From BRH-c54 sp036567945 (GTDB lineage: Bacteria > Bacteroidota > Bacteroidia > Flavobacteriales_E > Vicingaceae): a stretch of 27,696 bases of DNA. Positions 8,024-14,404 of this stretch are shown one piece after another (position 1 is the stretch's first letter; each line of letters opens with the position of its first letter). Both the position numbers and the translations under genes were made by a program. The notes under the pieces were generated by a model. That model saw only the letters and a list, made by a program, of their open reading frames with translations, did not search any database and was not told the DNA's origin. The stretch spans positions 1 to 27,696 of the forward strand of contig DATCTM010000075.1 in assembly GCA_036567945.1 (NCBI GenBank). Direction: 5' to 3'.

Positions 8024-9682
8024 TTATTCTGATTGTGGAGTTAAAGAATTTTTAATATTAGAGTAATGTTCAATGACTTTTTGTTTTTCTTCAGGAGTTA
8101 AATGAATCTTCTTTAACAAGCTATCATCAATAGTACTTGAGTCTGAATTTTGATTTTCTTTTATAGTGTTGATTTTAGCGATTGCAATCCAATCAAAAGA
8201 GATTACCTCTTCATCTGAATTGGTTGCAACTATAAAACCATTGCTAGTTTTTTGAATTATACGTAATGATATTTCTTTTTCACTTATTGGAGTTATATTG
8301 ATTGTTGGTACTGTACCGTTAAGTTGTGATACAAATTCATCACTATACTTAACGTGTACCTTATTATTATTTTCAGAAACACTTCCAAAATCATTTATAG
8401 TTAAAGAATTAGTCAATTTACTTTCAATTTCTTTAATTCTTTTATGGTTATATTTAACACCTGCTAAAGAAAGTGACGCTATAGCATAAATATCTACTCC
8501 CGTAAAACTTTCATTTAATACGTAATCAGGAGATTCATCAACAATTACTCCTAATTGAAAGTGAGGACGATATCTTGTGTCAAATGATGATGAAGGAGTG
8601 TTGTTTTGTTGTTTATAATAATAAAGTGATGGATTAATTTTCTCAATATCTTGCATGATGATATTTTCAATATTCTCATAATGATTGATTGGGATGATAT
8701 CTTTCTTTTTGCTTCTTTCAGAAACATTAATATATCCATAAGAATACATCCTCCACCATGCTCTTGTACTATAACCTACATATCCCCAGCTGTCTGACTC
8801 AGGGTCAATAGCAACATCTCCACCGTACCAATAACCAATTCTAGCTTGTCGGTTTGTTCCTGCGTCATTACCTACTTCCATAGGTTCGTAAATATCAACT
8901 ATAGGTCCCCCTAAAGACCCACAACAAGGAACTCTTCCGATACCAATACTTCCTGTATAGTCTCCGATTCTTATCCTTTCCACACCAGCAGTCGAAAATC
9001 CTAATGCATTAGTGGTTGCTCTATACATGCCTATATCGGTATCTGTAGTAAAAGAGTAGGCAGGAGCACCAGCAGTACCACTAAAAGTAGTAGCTAATTG
9101 GGTGTTAGTAAGTCGTAATCTTTCACCACCACCAGTTGACCAGTTTAACTGGTCAGCAGCTAGGCTAGACATTCCTGTATTTGCATCATTTGCCCAAGAA
9201 TAGAAAGGTAATGCAGTAGTTCCGTTGGAATTAGCATGAACCTGATTGGCATTAGGTATTCTTAACCTAATAATGTTATTTGTTCTAAAATCTAATCCTT
9301 GAGCGTTCGTTGTGCCTAAAAAGTGTGTCCCAAACGTGGTATTATTATTTCCTGTAATTTGCCAAGCATCACCAGAGGAAAGCCTTACCCATTGAGCTCC
9401 ATCCCAATAATGATAACCTAAACCGGTAGTGGCATTGGTATTATATACCAACATACTAACAGTAGCACTTCCTGTAATGGGAGCTATTGTAGCTAAGCTA
9501 GTAATATTTACTCGGGGTATTAATAAACCTTTATTGGTGGATGAGATGTCTAGCATGGCACCTGCATCTGGAGCAGCTCCTGTAGCATTAATTCCAATAT
9601 TTTGAGCTTTGGTGGTATTAGTAATCGAAAAAAACGCCAAAGACAGCATCATTGCAGACGAAAGAATGTAATTTTTTTTCAT
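8024..9682 (-). CDS. Secreted tail-fibre-like protein with S74 endosialidase-chaperone domain
   Basis: The 552-residue protein has a signal peptide (MKKNYILSSAMMLSLAFFSI, cleavage near KAQ). Residues about 27-105 show the block frequent in Bacteroidota surface proteins: AGAMLDISSTNKGLLIPRV, then VYNTNATTGLGYHYWDGAQW. Residues about 110-315 hold fibre-like repeats of the form ADQLNWSTGGGERLRL and NALGFSTAGVERIRI. An intramolecular-chaperone (peptidase S74) domain spans about 321-420: SERSKKKDI, EKINPSLYYYK, then QLGVIVDESPDYVL and GVDIYAIASLSLAGVK. Phage S74 domains trimerise the fibre and cut themselves off at a Ser; S321 is the candidate here, and this is inference. About 130 residues follow, including a strand-rich segment ending ISFDWIAIAK and a charged helical tail. 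No T9SS tail is visible. Not a prophage gene: the neighbours are ordinary cellular genes. Confidence 0.87.
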   Translation of the reverse strand: MKKNYILSSAMMLSLAFFSITNTTKAQNIGINATGAAPDAGAMLDISSTNKGLLIPRVNITSLATIAPITGSATVSMLVYNTNATTGLGYHYWDGAQWVRLSSGDAWQITGNNNTTFGTHFLGTTNAQGLDFRTNNIIRLRIPNANQVHANSNGTTALPFYSWANDANTGMSSLAADQLNWSTGGGERLRLTNTQLATTFSGTAGAPAYSFTTDTDIGMYRATTNALGFSTAGVERIRIGDYTGSIGIGRVPCCGSLGGPIVDIYEPMEVGNDAGTNRQARIGYWYGGDVAIDPESDSWGYVGYSTRAWWRMYSYGYINVSERSKKKDIIPINHYENIENIIMQDIEKINPSLYYYKQQNNTPSSSFDTRYRPHFQLGVIVDESPDYVLNESFTGVDIYAIASLSLAGVKYNHKRIKEIESKLTNSLTINDFGSVSENNNKVHVKYSDEFVSQLNGTVPTINITPISEKEISLRIIQKTSNGFIVATNSDEEVISFDWIAIAKINTIKENQNSDSSTIDDSLLKKIHLTPEEKQKVIEHYSNIKNSLTPQSE

Positions 9683-9690
9683 TTTTATAG

Positions 9691-9780
9691 AATTTTAAGT
9701 ATTTATACTTAGCGTTAAGTGTCAGATTTAAAGACAAATATAACCTTAATTTTAGTTTGAAACGTAAATTTTAAGTATTT
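9691..9780. repeat. Short direct and inverted repeats in the leader/promoter region
   Basis: AATTTTAAGTATTT occurs at 9691-9704 and again at 9767-9780. The first copy overlaps an inverted repeat, TAAGTAT-TT-ATACTTA (9696-9711), which would form a hairpin in the 5' leader of the S74 transcript. The copies flank the candidate -7 element. The region is AT-rich, so chance similarity is possible. Confidence 0.35.
9735..9742 (-). promoter_or_regulatory. Candidate -7 element for the S74 gene pair
   Basis: Read on the minus strand this is TATATTTG, an exact TAnnTTTG match, about 53 bases before the ATG at 9682. No TTG is evident at the right distance upstream. It is the only good match in the 197-base gap 9683-9879. 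Confidence 0.4.
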
Positions 9781-9879
9781 TTTTGTCTGACGAAAATAAA
9801 ACTACTTAGGTTGCTTAGATGCTCAAAGTTTGTCGCTTAAAGTTTTCGAAATCAGGAATCAATAAACTATCTAATTTTT

Positions 9880-10359
9880 TTATCTAAGTCTATCGGCAGA
9901 ACGAACTAATTCATCGTCTTTTTTGATAAAACGAATAGTTAAGTAAGCGAAAACTATTGAGATAATAGGGATAATAACGCCAATTTTATAACTAATAGAA
10001 ATTTGATCTTTTGGAGTTTCACTTAAAAATGACTTTGCAGCATCACTATAAAAAAATAAAGCAGCAAGCTCAAGTGCCAAAAGCAGGATTAAAAATTTTG
10101 AAAGTTTTATTTGTAGCGGTCTGTTTTTGTATAGAAAAATAATAATTCCTGAAAGTAACGTGATAATGATGCTCATAACGGCTAAGCCAATATTACTTTT
10201 TAATGGTTTTTTTGCATGGTTTTCCATTTCAAACACATTAAATGCATCCATGGTATAAAAACTCTCATAGTTAATGATTTCCAGAATTGGTGTAAATAGA
10301 AAAACTACTCCAGATAAGGCTATAACTAACAAAAATAAAGATTGAATTCGTTGTATCAT
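9880..10359 (-). CDS. DUF4293 family integral membrane protein
   Basis: The 159-residue protein has four predicted membrane segments, at about residues 7-27, 56-78, 85-105 and 125-143. The family signature is clear at both ends: MIQRIQSLFLLVIALSG at the start and the charged DDELVRSADRLR at the C-terminus. DUF4293 is, as far as I know, confined to Bacteroidota and has no assigned function. The gene is divergent from the sirtuin gene and seems to be transcribed alone; the segment after its stop (9683-9879) belongs to the promoter of the S74 gene. Confidence 0.9.
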   Translation of the reverse strand: MIQRIQSLFLLVIALSGVVFLFTPILEIINYESFYTMDAFNVFEMENHAKKPLKSNIGLAVMSIIITLLSGIIIFLYKNRPLQIKLSKFLILLLALELAALFFYSDAAKSFLSETPKDQISISYKIGVIIPIISIVFAYLTIRFIKKDDELVRSADRLR

Positions 10360-10375
10360 AATTTTATAGTTTTGA

Positions 10376-10383
10376 CAAAGCTA
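10376..10383 (-). promoter_or_regulatory. Candidate -7 element for the DUF4293 gene
   Basis: The minus-strand reading is TAGCTTTG, an exact TAnnTTTG match 16 bases before the ATG at 10359, implying a very short leader. The same octamer is used on the plus strand for the divergent sirtuin gene. No clear -33 element was found. Confidence 0.45.
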
Positions 10384-10429
10384 CATATTTTTTAAAAATA
10401 AATGTTTTTTGATAAGCTTGAAAGAAAAA

Positions 10430-10461
10430 TTTGCAAAGTTCTTGAACTAACATTAGCTTTG
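10430..10461 (+). promoter_or_regulatory. Bacteroidota-type promoter of the sirtuin gene
   Basis: TTTG at 10430-10433 is followed after 20 bases by TAGCTTTG at 10454-10461, matching both the -33 and the -7 consensus of Bacteroidota sigma-A at normal spacing. The start codon lies 18 bases further on, giving a leader of roughly 10-15 bases. Confidence 0.65.
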
Positions 10462-10479
10462 TTTATCTAAAAAAATTCC

Positions 10480-11178
10480 ATGAAACAAAAAATTGTTGTT
10501 TTTACAGGTGCCGGAGTTAGTGCAGAAAGTGGTATTCAGACCTTTAGAGATGGTGATGGGTTATGGGAAAATCATGACATACAACAAGTAGCAACTCCAG
10601 AAGCTTGGAATAAAAATCCAAGATTGGTATTGGATTTTTACAATGAACGAAGAAAACAGGTGTTAAAAGCACAACCAAACGAAGCTCATCAATCACTTGT
10701 TTTATTGGAGCAAAATTTTGATGTTCAAATTGTCACTCAAAATATTGATGATTTACATGAAAGAGCAGGTTCTAAAAAAGTGTTGCATCTCCACGGAGAA
10801 ATTTTAAAAGCTCGAAGTACTTTTGATGATGAGCTTTATGATTGGAAAAAACCAACCTTGAAACTAGGAGATAAATGTCCAAAAGGATACCAACTTCGTC
10901 CGCATGTGGTATGGTTTGGTGAGCCTGTGCCTAACATGTTTGAAGCAGCAAAAGTTTGTGAAAAAGCCACTATTTTGATAGTTATTGGCACTTCGTTAAA
11001 TGTTTATCCTGCTGCCAATATTGTAAATTTTGTTTCTGCTAATTGTAGCAAATATTTAGTAGATCCTAAAAAACCTTCATCATTTTTAGAAAACAACACC
11101 AAGTTTATACAAAAGAAAGCAGGAGAAGGTGTTGCTGAATTGGTTGGCCAATTATTGTCTTTAAAAGAACAAGTTTAA
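10480..11178 (+). CDS. NAD-dependent protein deacylase, Sir2 family class III-like, without zinc cysteines
   Basis: Sirtuins remove acyl groups from lysines using NAD. The NAD-binding and catalytic motifs are intact in this 232-residue protein: GAGVSAESGI at 10-19, FRD at 22-24, TQNIDDLHERAG at 86-97, catalytic H105 in HLHGE, and GTSLNVYPAA. Y54 and R57 reproduce the Tyr-x-x-Arg pair that in SIRT5 and CobB binds negatively charged acyl groups, so desuccinylase-type activity is likely. The zinc-binding module between the catalytic His and LRPHVVWFGE normally carries two Cys pairs; here the stretch of about 40 residues has a single cysteine (C133), so no structural zinc is expected. I believe related Bacteroidota sirtuins share this loss. 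The gene ends 6 bases from the convergent queG stop. Confidence 0.92.
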   Translation: MKQKIVVFTGAGVSAESGIQTFRDGDGLWENHDIQQVATPEAWNKNPRLVLDFYNERRKQVLKAQPNEAHQSLVLLEQNFDVQIVTQNIDDLHERAGSKKVLHLHGEILKARSTFDDELYDWKKPTLKLGDKCPKGYQLRPHVVWFGEPVPNMFEAAKVCEKATILIVIGTSLNVYPAANIVNFVSANCSKYLVDPKKPSSFLENNTKFIQKKAGEGVAELVGQLLSLKEQV

Positions 11179-11184
11179 ATTATC

Positions 11185-12168
11185 TTACTTTTTCGAAATC
11201 GCTTCTATATTTCTTTTTAATCCGCTGAACTTGGTCCTTTTTACGGCAGATTTTTTAAAAATTTCATTAAAAATGTCTTGTGTAATTTCTGTCCATTCTT
11301 TTTTGCTGTAGCTTAACAACCTGTTATCGGGAGTAAAAAGTGGTTCTTGGTGTGGAGTTGAAAATCTGTTCCACGGACAAACATCCTGACAAATGTCGCA
11401 ACCAAAAATCCAATCGTTAAAATTTTTAACTTGTTCATTCGGTAGTAGCTCGTCTTTCAATTCTATGGTAAAATATGAAATACATTTACTTCCATCAATA
11501 ATATTGTTTGGTAAAATGGCATCGGTCGGACAAGCATCAATACAGGCTGTGCAAGAACCACAATAATCTTTTATTGGAGCATCATATTGTAATGCTACAT
11601 CTAAAATAATTTCTGCCAAAAAGAAAAAAGAGCCTTGTTTTTTGTTGATGAGCATGGTGTTTTTTCCTATCCAACCCAGTCCACTTTTTTTTGCCCAAGC
11701 TCGTTCTAAAATTGGGGCTGAGTCGGTAAAAACACGAGCGTTAATTTCTCCAATTTCATCAATTAATAGTTGTAAAAAAGTTTTAAGTTTATTTTTTATA
11801 ATAAAATGATAATCTTGTCCGTAAGCGTATTTACTAATTTGAAAGCTGTCTTTTCTTTGTTCTTTTTCCGGGAAGTAGTTGTACATTAGCGAAATAACCG
11901 ATTTACTGCCTTCAACTAGTTTGGTGGGATCTAAACGTTTTTCATAATGGTTTTCCATATACTGCATGCTGCCGTGCATATTGCTGGAAAGCCATTTTTC
12001 AAGTCGGGGAGCTTCTTCTTCTAAAAATTCAGCTTTTGAAATACCGCAAAAAGAAAAACCTAATTCCGTAGCTTTTTGCTTGATGAATTGGGTATTCTTT
12101 TCTGTTACATTTTTGTTCAAAATGTTAGCTGTTTTGTTTAAGGGTAAAACTACGTTCTCCCGAATCAT
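11185..12168 (-). CDS. queG: Epoxyqueuosine reductase
   Basis: QueG reduces epoxyqueuosine to queuosine at tRNA wobble position 34, using a cobalamin and two 4Fe-4S clusters. In this 327-residue reading, RVFTDSAPILERAWA holds the proposed catalytic Asp (D149); WIGKNTMLI follows. The ferredoxin-like cysteines are C203, C206, C209, C213 and then C229, C257, C260, C264 (CGSCTACIDACP and GCDICQDVCPWN). The start is uncertain. The ATG at 12168 overlaps the upstream lipoprotein gene by 44 bases and adds about 16 residues unlike the family. A TTG at 12120 starts 4 bases after that gene's stop and gives a 311-residue protein of normal N-terminal length (NVTEKNTQFIK...). I list the ATG but think the TTG is at least as likely. 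Confidence 0.92.
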   Translation of the reverse strand: MIRENVVLPLNKTANILNKNVTEKNTQFIKQKATELGFSFCGISKAEFLEEEAPRLEKWLSSNMHGSMQYMENHYEKRLDPTKLVEGSKSVISLMYNYFPEKEQRKDSFQISKYAYGQDYHFIIKNKLKTFLQLLIDEIGEINARVFTDSAPILERAWAKKSGLGWIGKNTMLINKKQGSFFFLAEIILDVALQYDAPIKDYCGSCTACIDACPTDAILPNNIIDGSKCISYFTIELKDELLPNEQVKNFNDWIFGCDICQDVCPWNRFSTPHQEPLFTPDNRLLSYSKKEWTEITQDIFNEIFKKSAVKRTKFSGLKRNIEAISKK

Positions 12169-12898
12169 TAAAAGGTCCGGGAATTAATTTTCCTATTTTA
12201 TCAATGAGTTCTATTCGGATAGTATTTTTGTTTTGGGTTAAGCCATCAATTTGATAAGAAGCCCATTTATCAACAATAATGGAAGTAGTTCCGTTAAAGG
12301 TTACTTTTATTTTGTTGCCGTTTTCGCTTAACGAAGTATTTACCAAGCAAAAGTCTAAAATAGCAATGTTGTTTTGAGGTAAGTAATAGAACAAATGAGC
12401 TTGTTTTTCATCAAAAAGTACTTCATCATTTAAAACGATATTTTTAAGTAAGGTTGCGTTGTTGGTCTTAATACCTAAGTTGTTTTCATCACTTAAAAAA
12501 GCTAAAAAAACATTGTTGCCCGATAAAAATTCTTGTTCTATTTTAGTGTTAGAGTGGGTGGCAATGGTGTAATTGTTTTGAATAGTGGTGATGTTATAGT
12601 TTTGGTTGTTTTCAATGCTAAATTGAAGTAAGTTAATGCCTTCTTTAAATGAAGTATTGGCTAATGTTAAAACACTTTCTTTATTGTTTTTGGTTGGTTT
12701 TATTTCGGTAAGCGTAATCCCATCGGCAGAAAATGTGGCAATATCACTATCTGCTTTTTGTTCAATAATTAAAGATGTTTGGGTGTTTTCTTTAGAGGAA
12801 GAAGCTTCGTCAGAAGTTTCTTTTTTATTGCTATTGTTGGTGTTACAAGCAAACAAAAAGGTTAAAACAATAAGAGAAAACGTTTTAAATCTCATCAT
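12125..12898 (-). CDS. Lipoprotein of unknown function
   Basis: The 257-residue protein has a lipoprotein signal: MMRFKTFSLIVLTFLFAC, with the lipid-attachment Cys at residue 18. A Ser/Asn/Lys/Glu-rich linker follows to about residue 45. The remainder looks like two beta-rich domains. The first (about 55-150) has a cupredoxin-like or Ig-like strand pattern. The second (about 155-255) is marked by AHLFYYLPQ, ILDFCLVNTSLSENGNKI, and IDGLTQNKNTIRIEL ending FTLKQ. This resembles Bacteroidota lipoproteins that databases sometimes label phosphopeptide-binding protein; that name is from memory and not supported by any visible motif. It starts 6 bases after the biotin carrier gene and runs into the queG start region, so the three genes form one transcript. 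Confidence 0.82.
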   Translation of the reverse strand: MMRFKTFSLIVLTFLFACNTNNSNKKETSDEASSSKENTQTSLIIEQKADSDIATFSADGITLTEIKPTKNNKESVLTLANTSFKEGINLLQFSIENNQNYNITTIQNNYTIATHSNTKIEQEFLSGNNVFLAFLSDENNLGIKTNNATLLKNIVLNDEVLFDEKQAHLFYYLPQNNIAILDFCLVNTSLSENGNKIKVTFNGTTSIIVDKWASYQIDGLTQNKNTIRIELIDKIGKLIPGPFNDSGERSFTLKQNS

Positions 12899-12904
12899 AT
12901 AAAA

Positions 12905-13408
12905 TTATTCAAAATTGAGTAATAGTTGATTTTTTTCTACGGCCTGACTAGTTTTAACAGCAATACTTTTTATAACACCATCGGTCGGTGATTTAATAAC
13001 ATTTTCCATTTTCATGGCCTCTAAAATAAGTAGCGCATCACCTTTTTTTACTTCTTTTCCAATTTCCACATCAATAGAAAGGACTAATCCAGGCATAGGA
13101 GCTTTTAAGTCACTAACTTTAGTAACTAATAAATTGTCCATGCCTAAACTATGTAAGAGATCATCAAATTTATCTTTCAATTGAAACTTGTACTTTAAAC
13201 CATTAATTTTTACGAAGACAGTTTTTTCTTCGGGGTTAAGTTTTAGAAGTTCAAGGTTGTATGATTTGTTGTCTTTTATAACATGAAAAAGATTGTTTTT
13301 TATCTTTTTTATATCCCAGTTAAAAGGAGTTCCATCAATTGTTTCTGATAATGCGTTTTTATCAAACTCAACATTAAATTCTCTTTTGTTTTCGCTTATT
13401 ACCTTCAT
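12905..13408 (-). CDS. Biotin carboxyl carrier protein of an acyl-CoA carboxylase
   Basis: The 167-residue protein carries a C-terminal biotinyl domain (about residues 98-167): PMPGLVLSIDVEIGKEV, then the biotinylation motif EAMKMEN with K133 as the modified lysine. Biotinylated by BirA, this domain shuttles carboxyl groups between biotin carboxylase and a carboxyltransferase. The N-terminal 95 residues form a beta-rich segment as in the separate carrier subunits of Bacteroidota propionyl- or acetyl-CoA carboxylases. No carboxylase or transferase subunit is encoded nearby, so the partner must lie elsewhere; the lipoprotein and queG downstream are functionally unrelated. A -7-like element lies about 40 bases upstream. 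Confidence 0.9.
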   Translation of the reverse strand: MKVISENKREFNVEFDKNALSETIDGTPFNWDIKKIKNNLFHVIKDNKSYNLELLKLNPEEKTVFVKINGLKYKFQLKDKFDDLLHSLGMDNLLVTKVSDLKAPMPGLVLSIDVEIGKEVKKGDALLILEAMKMENVIKSPTDGVIKSIAVKTSQAVEKNQLLLNFE

Positions 13409-13447
13409 TTAAACACCTAATTTAGCAGATTAATAATTTTTAGAACA

Positions 13448-13455
13448 CAAAAATA
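13448..13455 (-). promoter_or_regulatory. Candidate -7 element for the biotin carrier-lipoprotein-queG unit
   Basis: The minus-strand reading is TATTTTTG, an exact TAnnTTTG match 40 bases before the ATG at 13408. No good element for the divergent hydrolase gene was found in the same 68-base gap. Confidence 0.35.
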
Positions 13456-13476
13456 ACAATAATAATTACTTATAAA

Positions 13477-14241
13477 ATGACATTAAATTTTAAAAAAGAA
13501 GGAAATGCTGCGGAATCGCTTATAATATTGCATGGTTTATTTGGATCGTTAGATAATTGGATGACTTTTGCTAAGCAAATGAGTCAGCATTTTACAGTTT
13601 ATTTGTTAGATGCCAGAAATCATGGACAATCTTTCCATAGCGATGAATTTACGTATGAATGTATGGCCAAAGATGTAAAAGATTTTATGGAGGAACAGCA
13701 AATTGAGGAAACTGTTGTTTTGGGACATTCGATGGGAGGTAAAACAGCTATGCAGTTTGCATTTAATTACCCTCATTTAGTAAAAAAATTAATAGTAGCA
13801 GATATTGCTCCAAAAGCTTATCCTGTGCATCATGATGAAATTATTAAAGGATTGCAATCATTAGACTTTAGTGTGATAAAAACCAGAGGAGAAGCAGATG
13901 AGAAATTGGCTGAAAGCATACCTAATTTAGCAGTTCGTCAGTTTTTGCTGAAAAACATGTATTGGAAAGAAAAAGAACAGTTAGCTTGGAGATTTAATTT
14001 AGATGTAATCGCAGAAAAAATTTTAAATGTAGGAATAGAAATAAAAGCACCGTTTCCATTTAGTGAGCCTACTTTGTTTGTTAGGGGAGAGCGTTCTAAC
14101 TATGTGTTAGATGAGGATGTAAGTGATATTAAAAATATTTTTCCTAATATGAAATTGGAAACGATTAGCGGCTCTGGGCATTGGATTCATGCTGAAAAAC
14201 CTAAGGAATTTGTAAAGGTTGTCGAAGCCTTTCTTTTATAA
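13477..14241 (+). CDS. Alpha/beta hydrolase, YbfF-like esterase
   Basis: The 254-residue cytoplasmic protein has the full alpha/beta-hydrolase layout: oxyanion region LHGLFGSLDNW at 18-28, DARNHGQS at 45-52, nucleophile S85 in the elbow GHSMGG, ADIAP at 108-112, and catalytic H235 in GSGHWIHAEKP. In E. coli YbfF the acid is ambiguous between an Asp after the elbow and a Ser late in the chain; the equivalents here look like D109 and S207. Family members hydrolyse short-chain esters or acyl-CoAs in vitro; the natural substrate is unknown. The gene is divergent from the biotin carrier gene and stands alone, with a 163-base gap before the giant adhesin. Confidence 0.9.
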   Translation: MTLNFKKEGNAAESLIILHGLFGSLDNWMTFAKQMSQHFTVYLLDARNHGQSFHSDEFTYECMAKDVKDFMEEQQIEETVVLGHSMGGKTAMQFAFNYPHLVKKLIVADIAPKAYPVHHDEIIKGLQSLDFSVIKTRGEADEKLAESIPNLAVRQFLLKNMYWKEKEQLAWRFNLDVIAEKILNVGIEIKAPFPFSEPTLFVRGERSNYVLDEDVSDIKNIFPNMKLETISGSGHWIHAEKPKEFVKVVEAFLL

Positions 14242-14343
14242 ATAGTACTTTTTAAAGAATCAGCTATTGCAACGTTTGAATTAAGATTTGCGTCTCAATC
14301 AAACAGATAGAGAAAATAATTTAACAGGATAGTGCAACAAGTA

Positions 14344-14373
14344 TTGCATTTCGTAACATTTTTTGTATTATTG
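14344..14373 (+). promoter_or_regulatory. Putative promoter of the adhesin operon with flanking repeats
   Basis: TTG at 14344-14346 and TATTATTG at 14366-14373 are 19 bases apart, close to the Bacteroidota promoter pattern with one mismatch in the -7 element. The ATG is 32 bases further. An inverted repeat TGCAA-N6-TTGCA (14333-14348) overlaps the -33 element, and TCGTAACA occurs twice (14351-14358 and 14374-14381), flanking the -7 element. Either could be an operator; this is inference. Confidence 0.45.
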
Positions 14374-14404
14374 TCGTAACAAATCGTTTAATAAAAAAAA
14401 CTGA

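Noticed and set aside
8024..9682. Prophage remnant suggested by the tail-fibre-like S74 protein
   Set aside because: The gene has a signal peptide, lies beside a T9SS cargo gene, and no other phage gene, integrase or attachment site is visible.
11179..11184. Possible terminator between the convergent sirtuin and queG genes
   Set aside because: Only 6 bases separate the stops, and no hairpin was found across the junction.
12636..12902. Plus-strand 88-residue open frame opposite the lipoprotein gene
   Set aside because: The minus-strand frame has a lipobox and operon context; the plus frame is its shadow.
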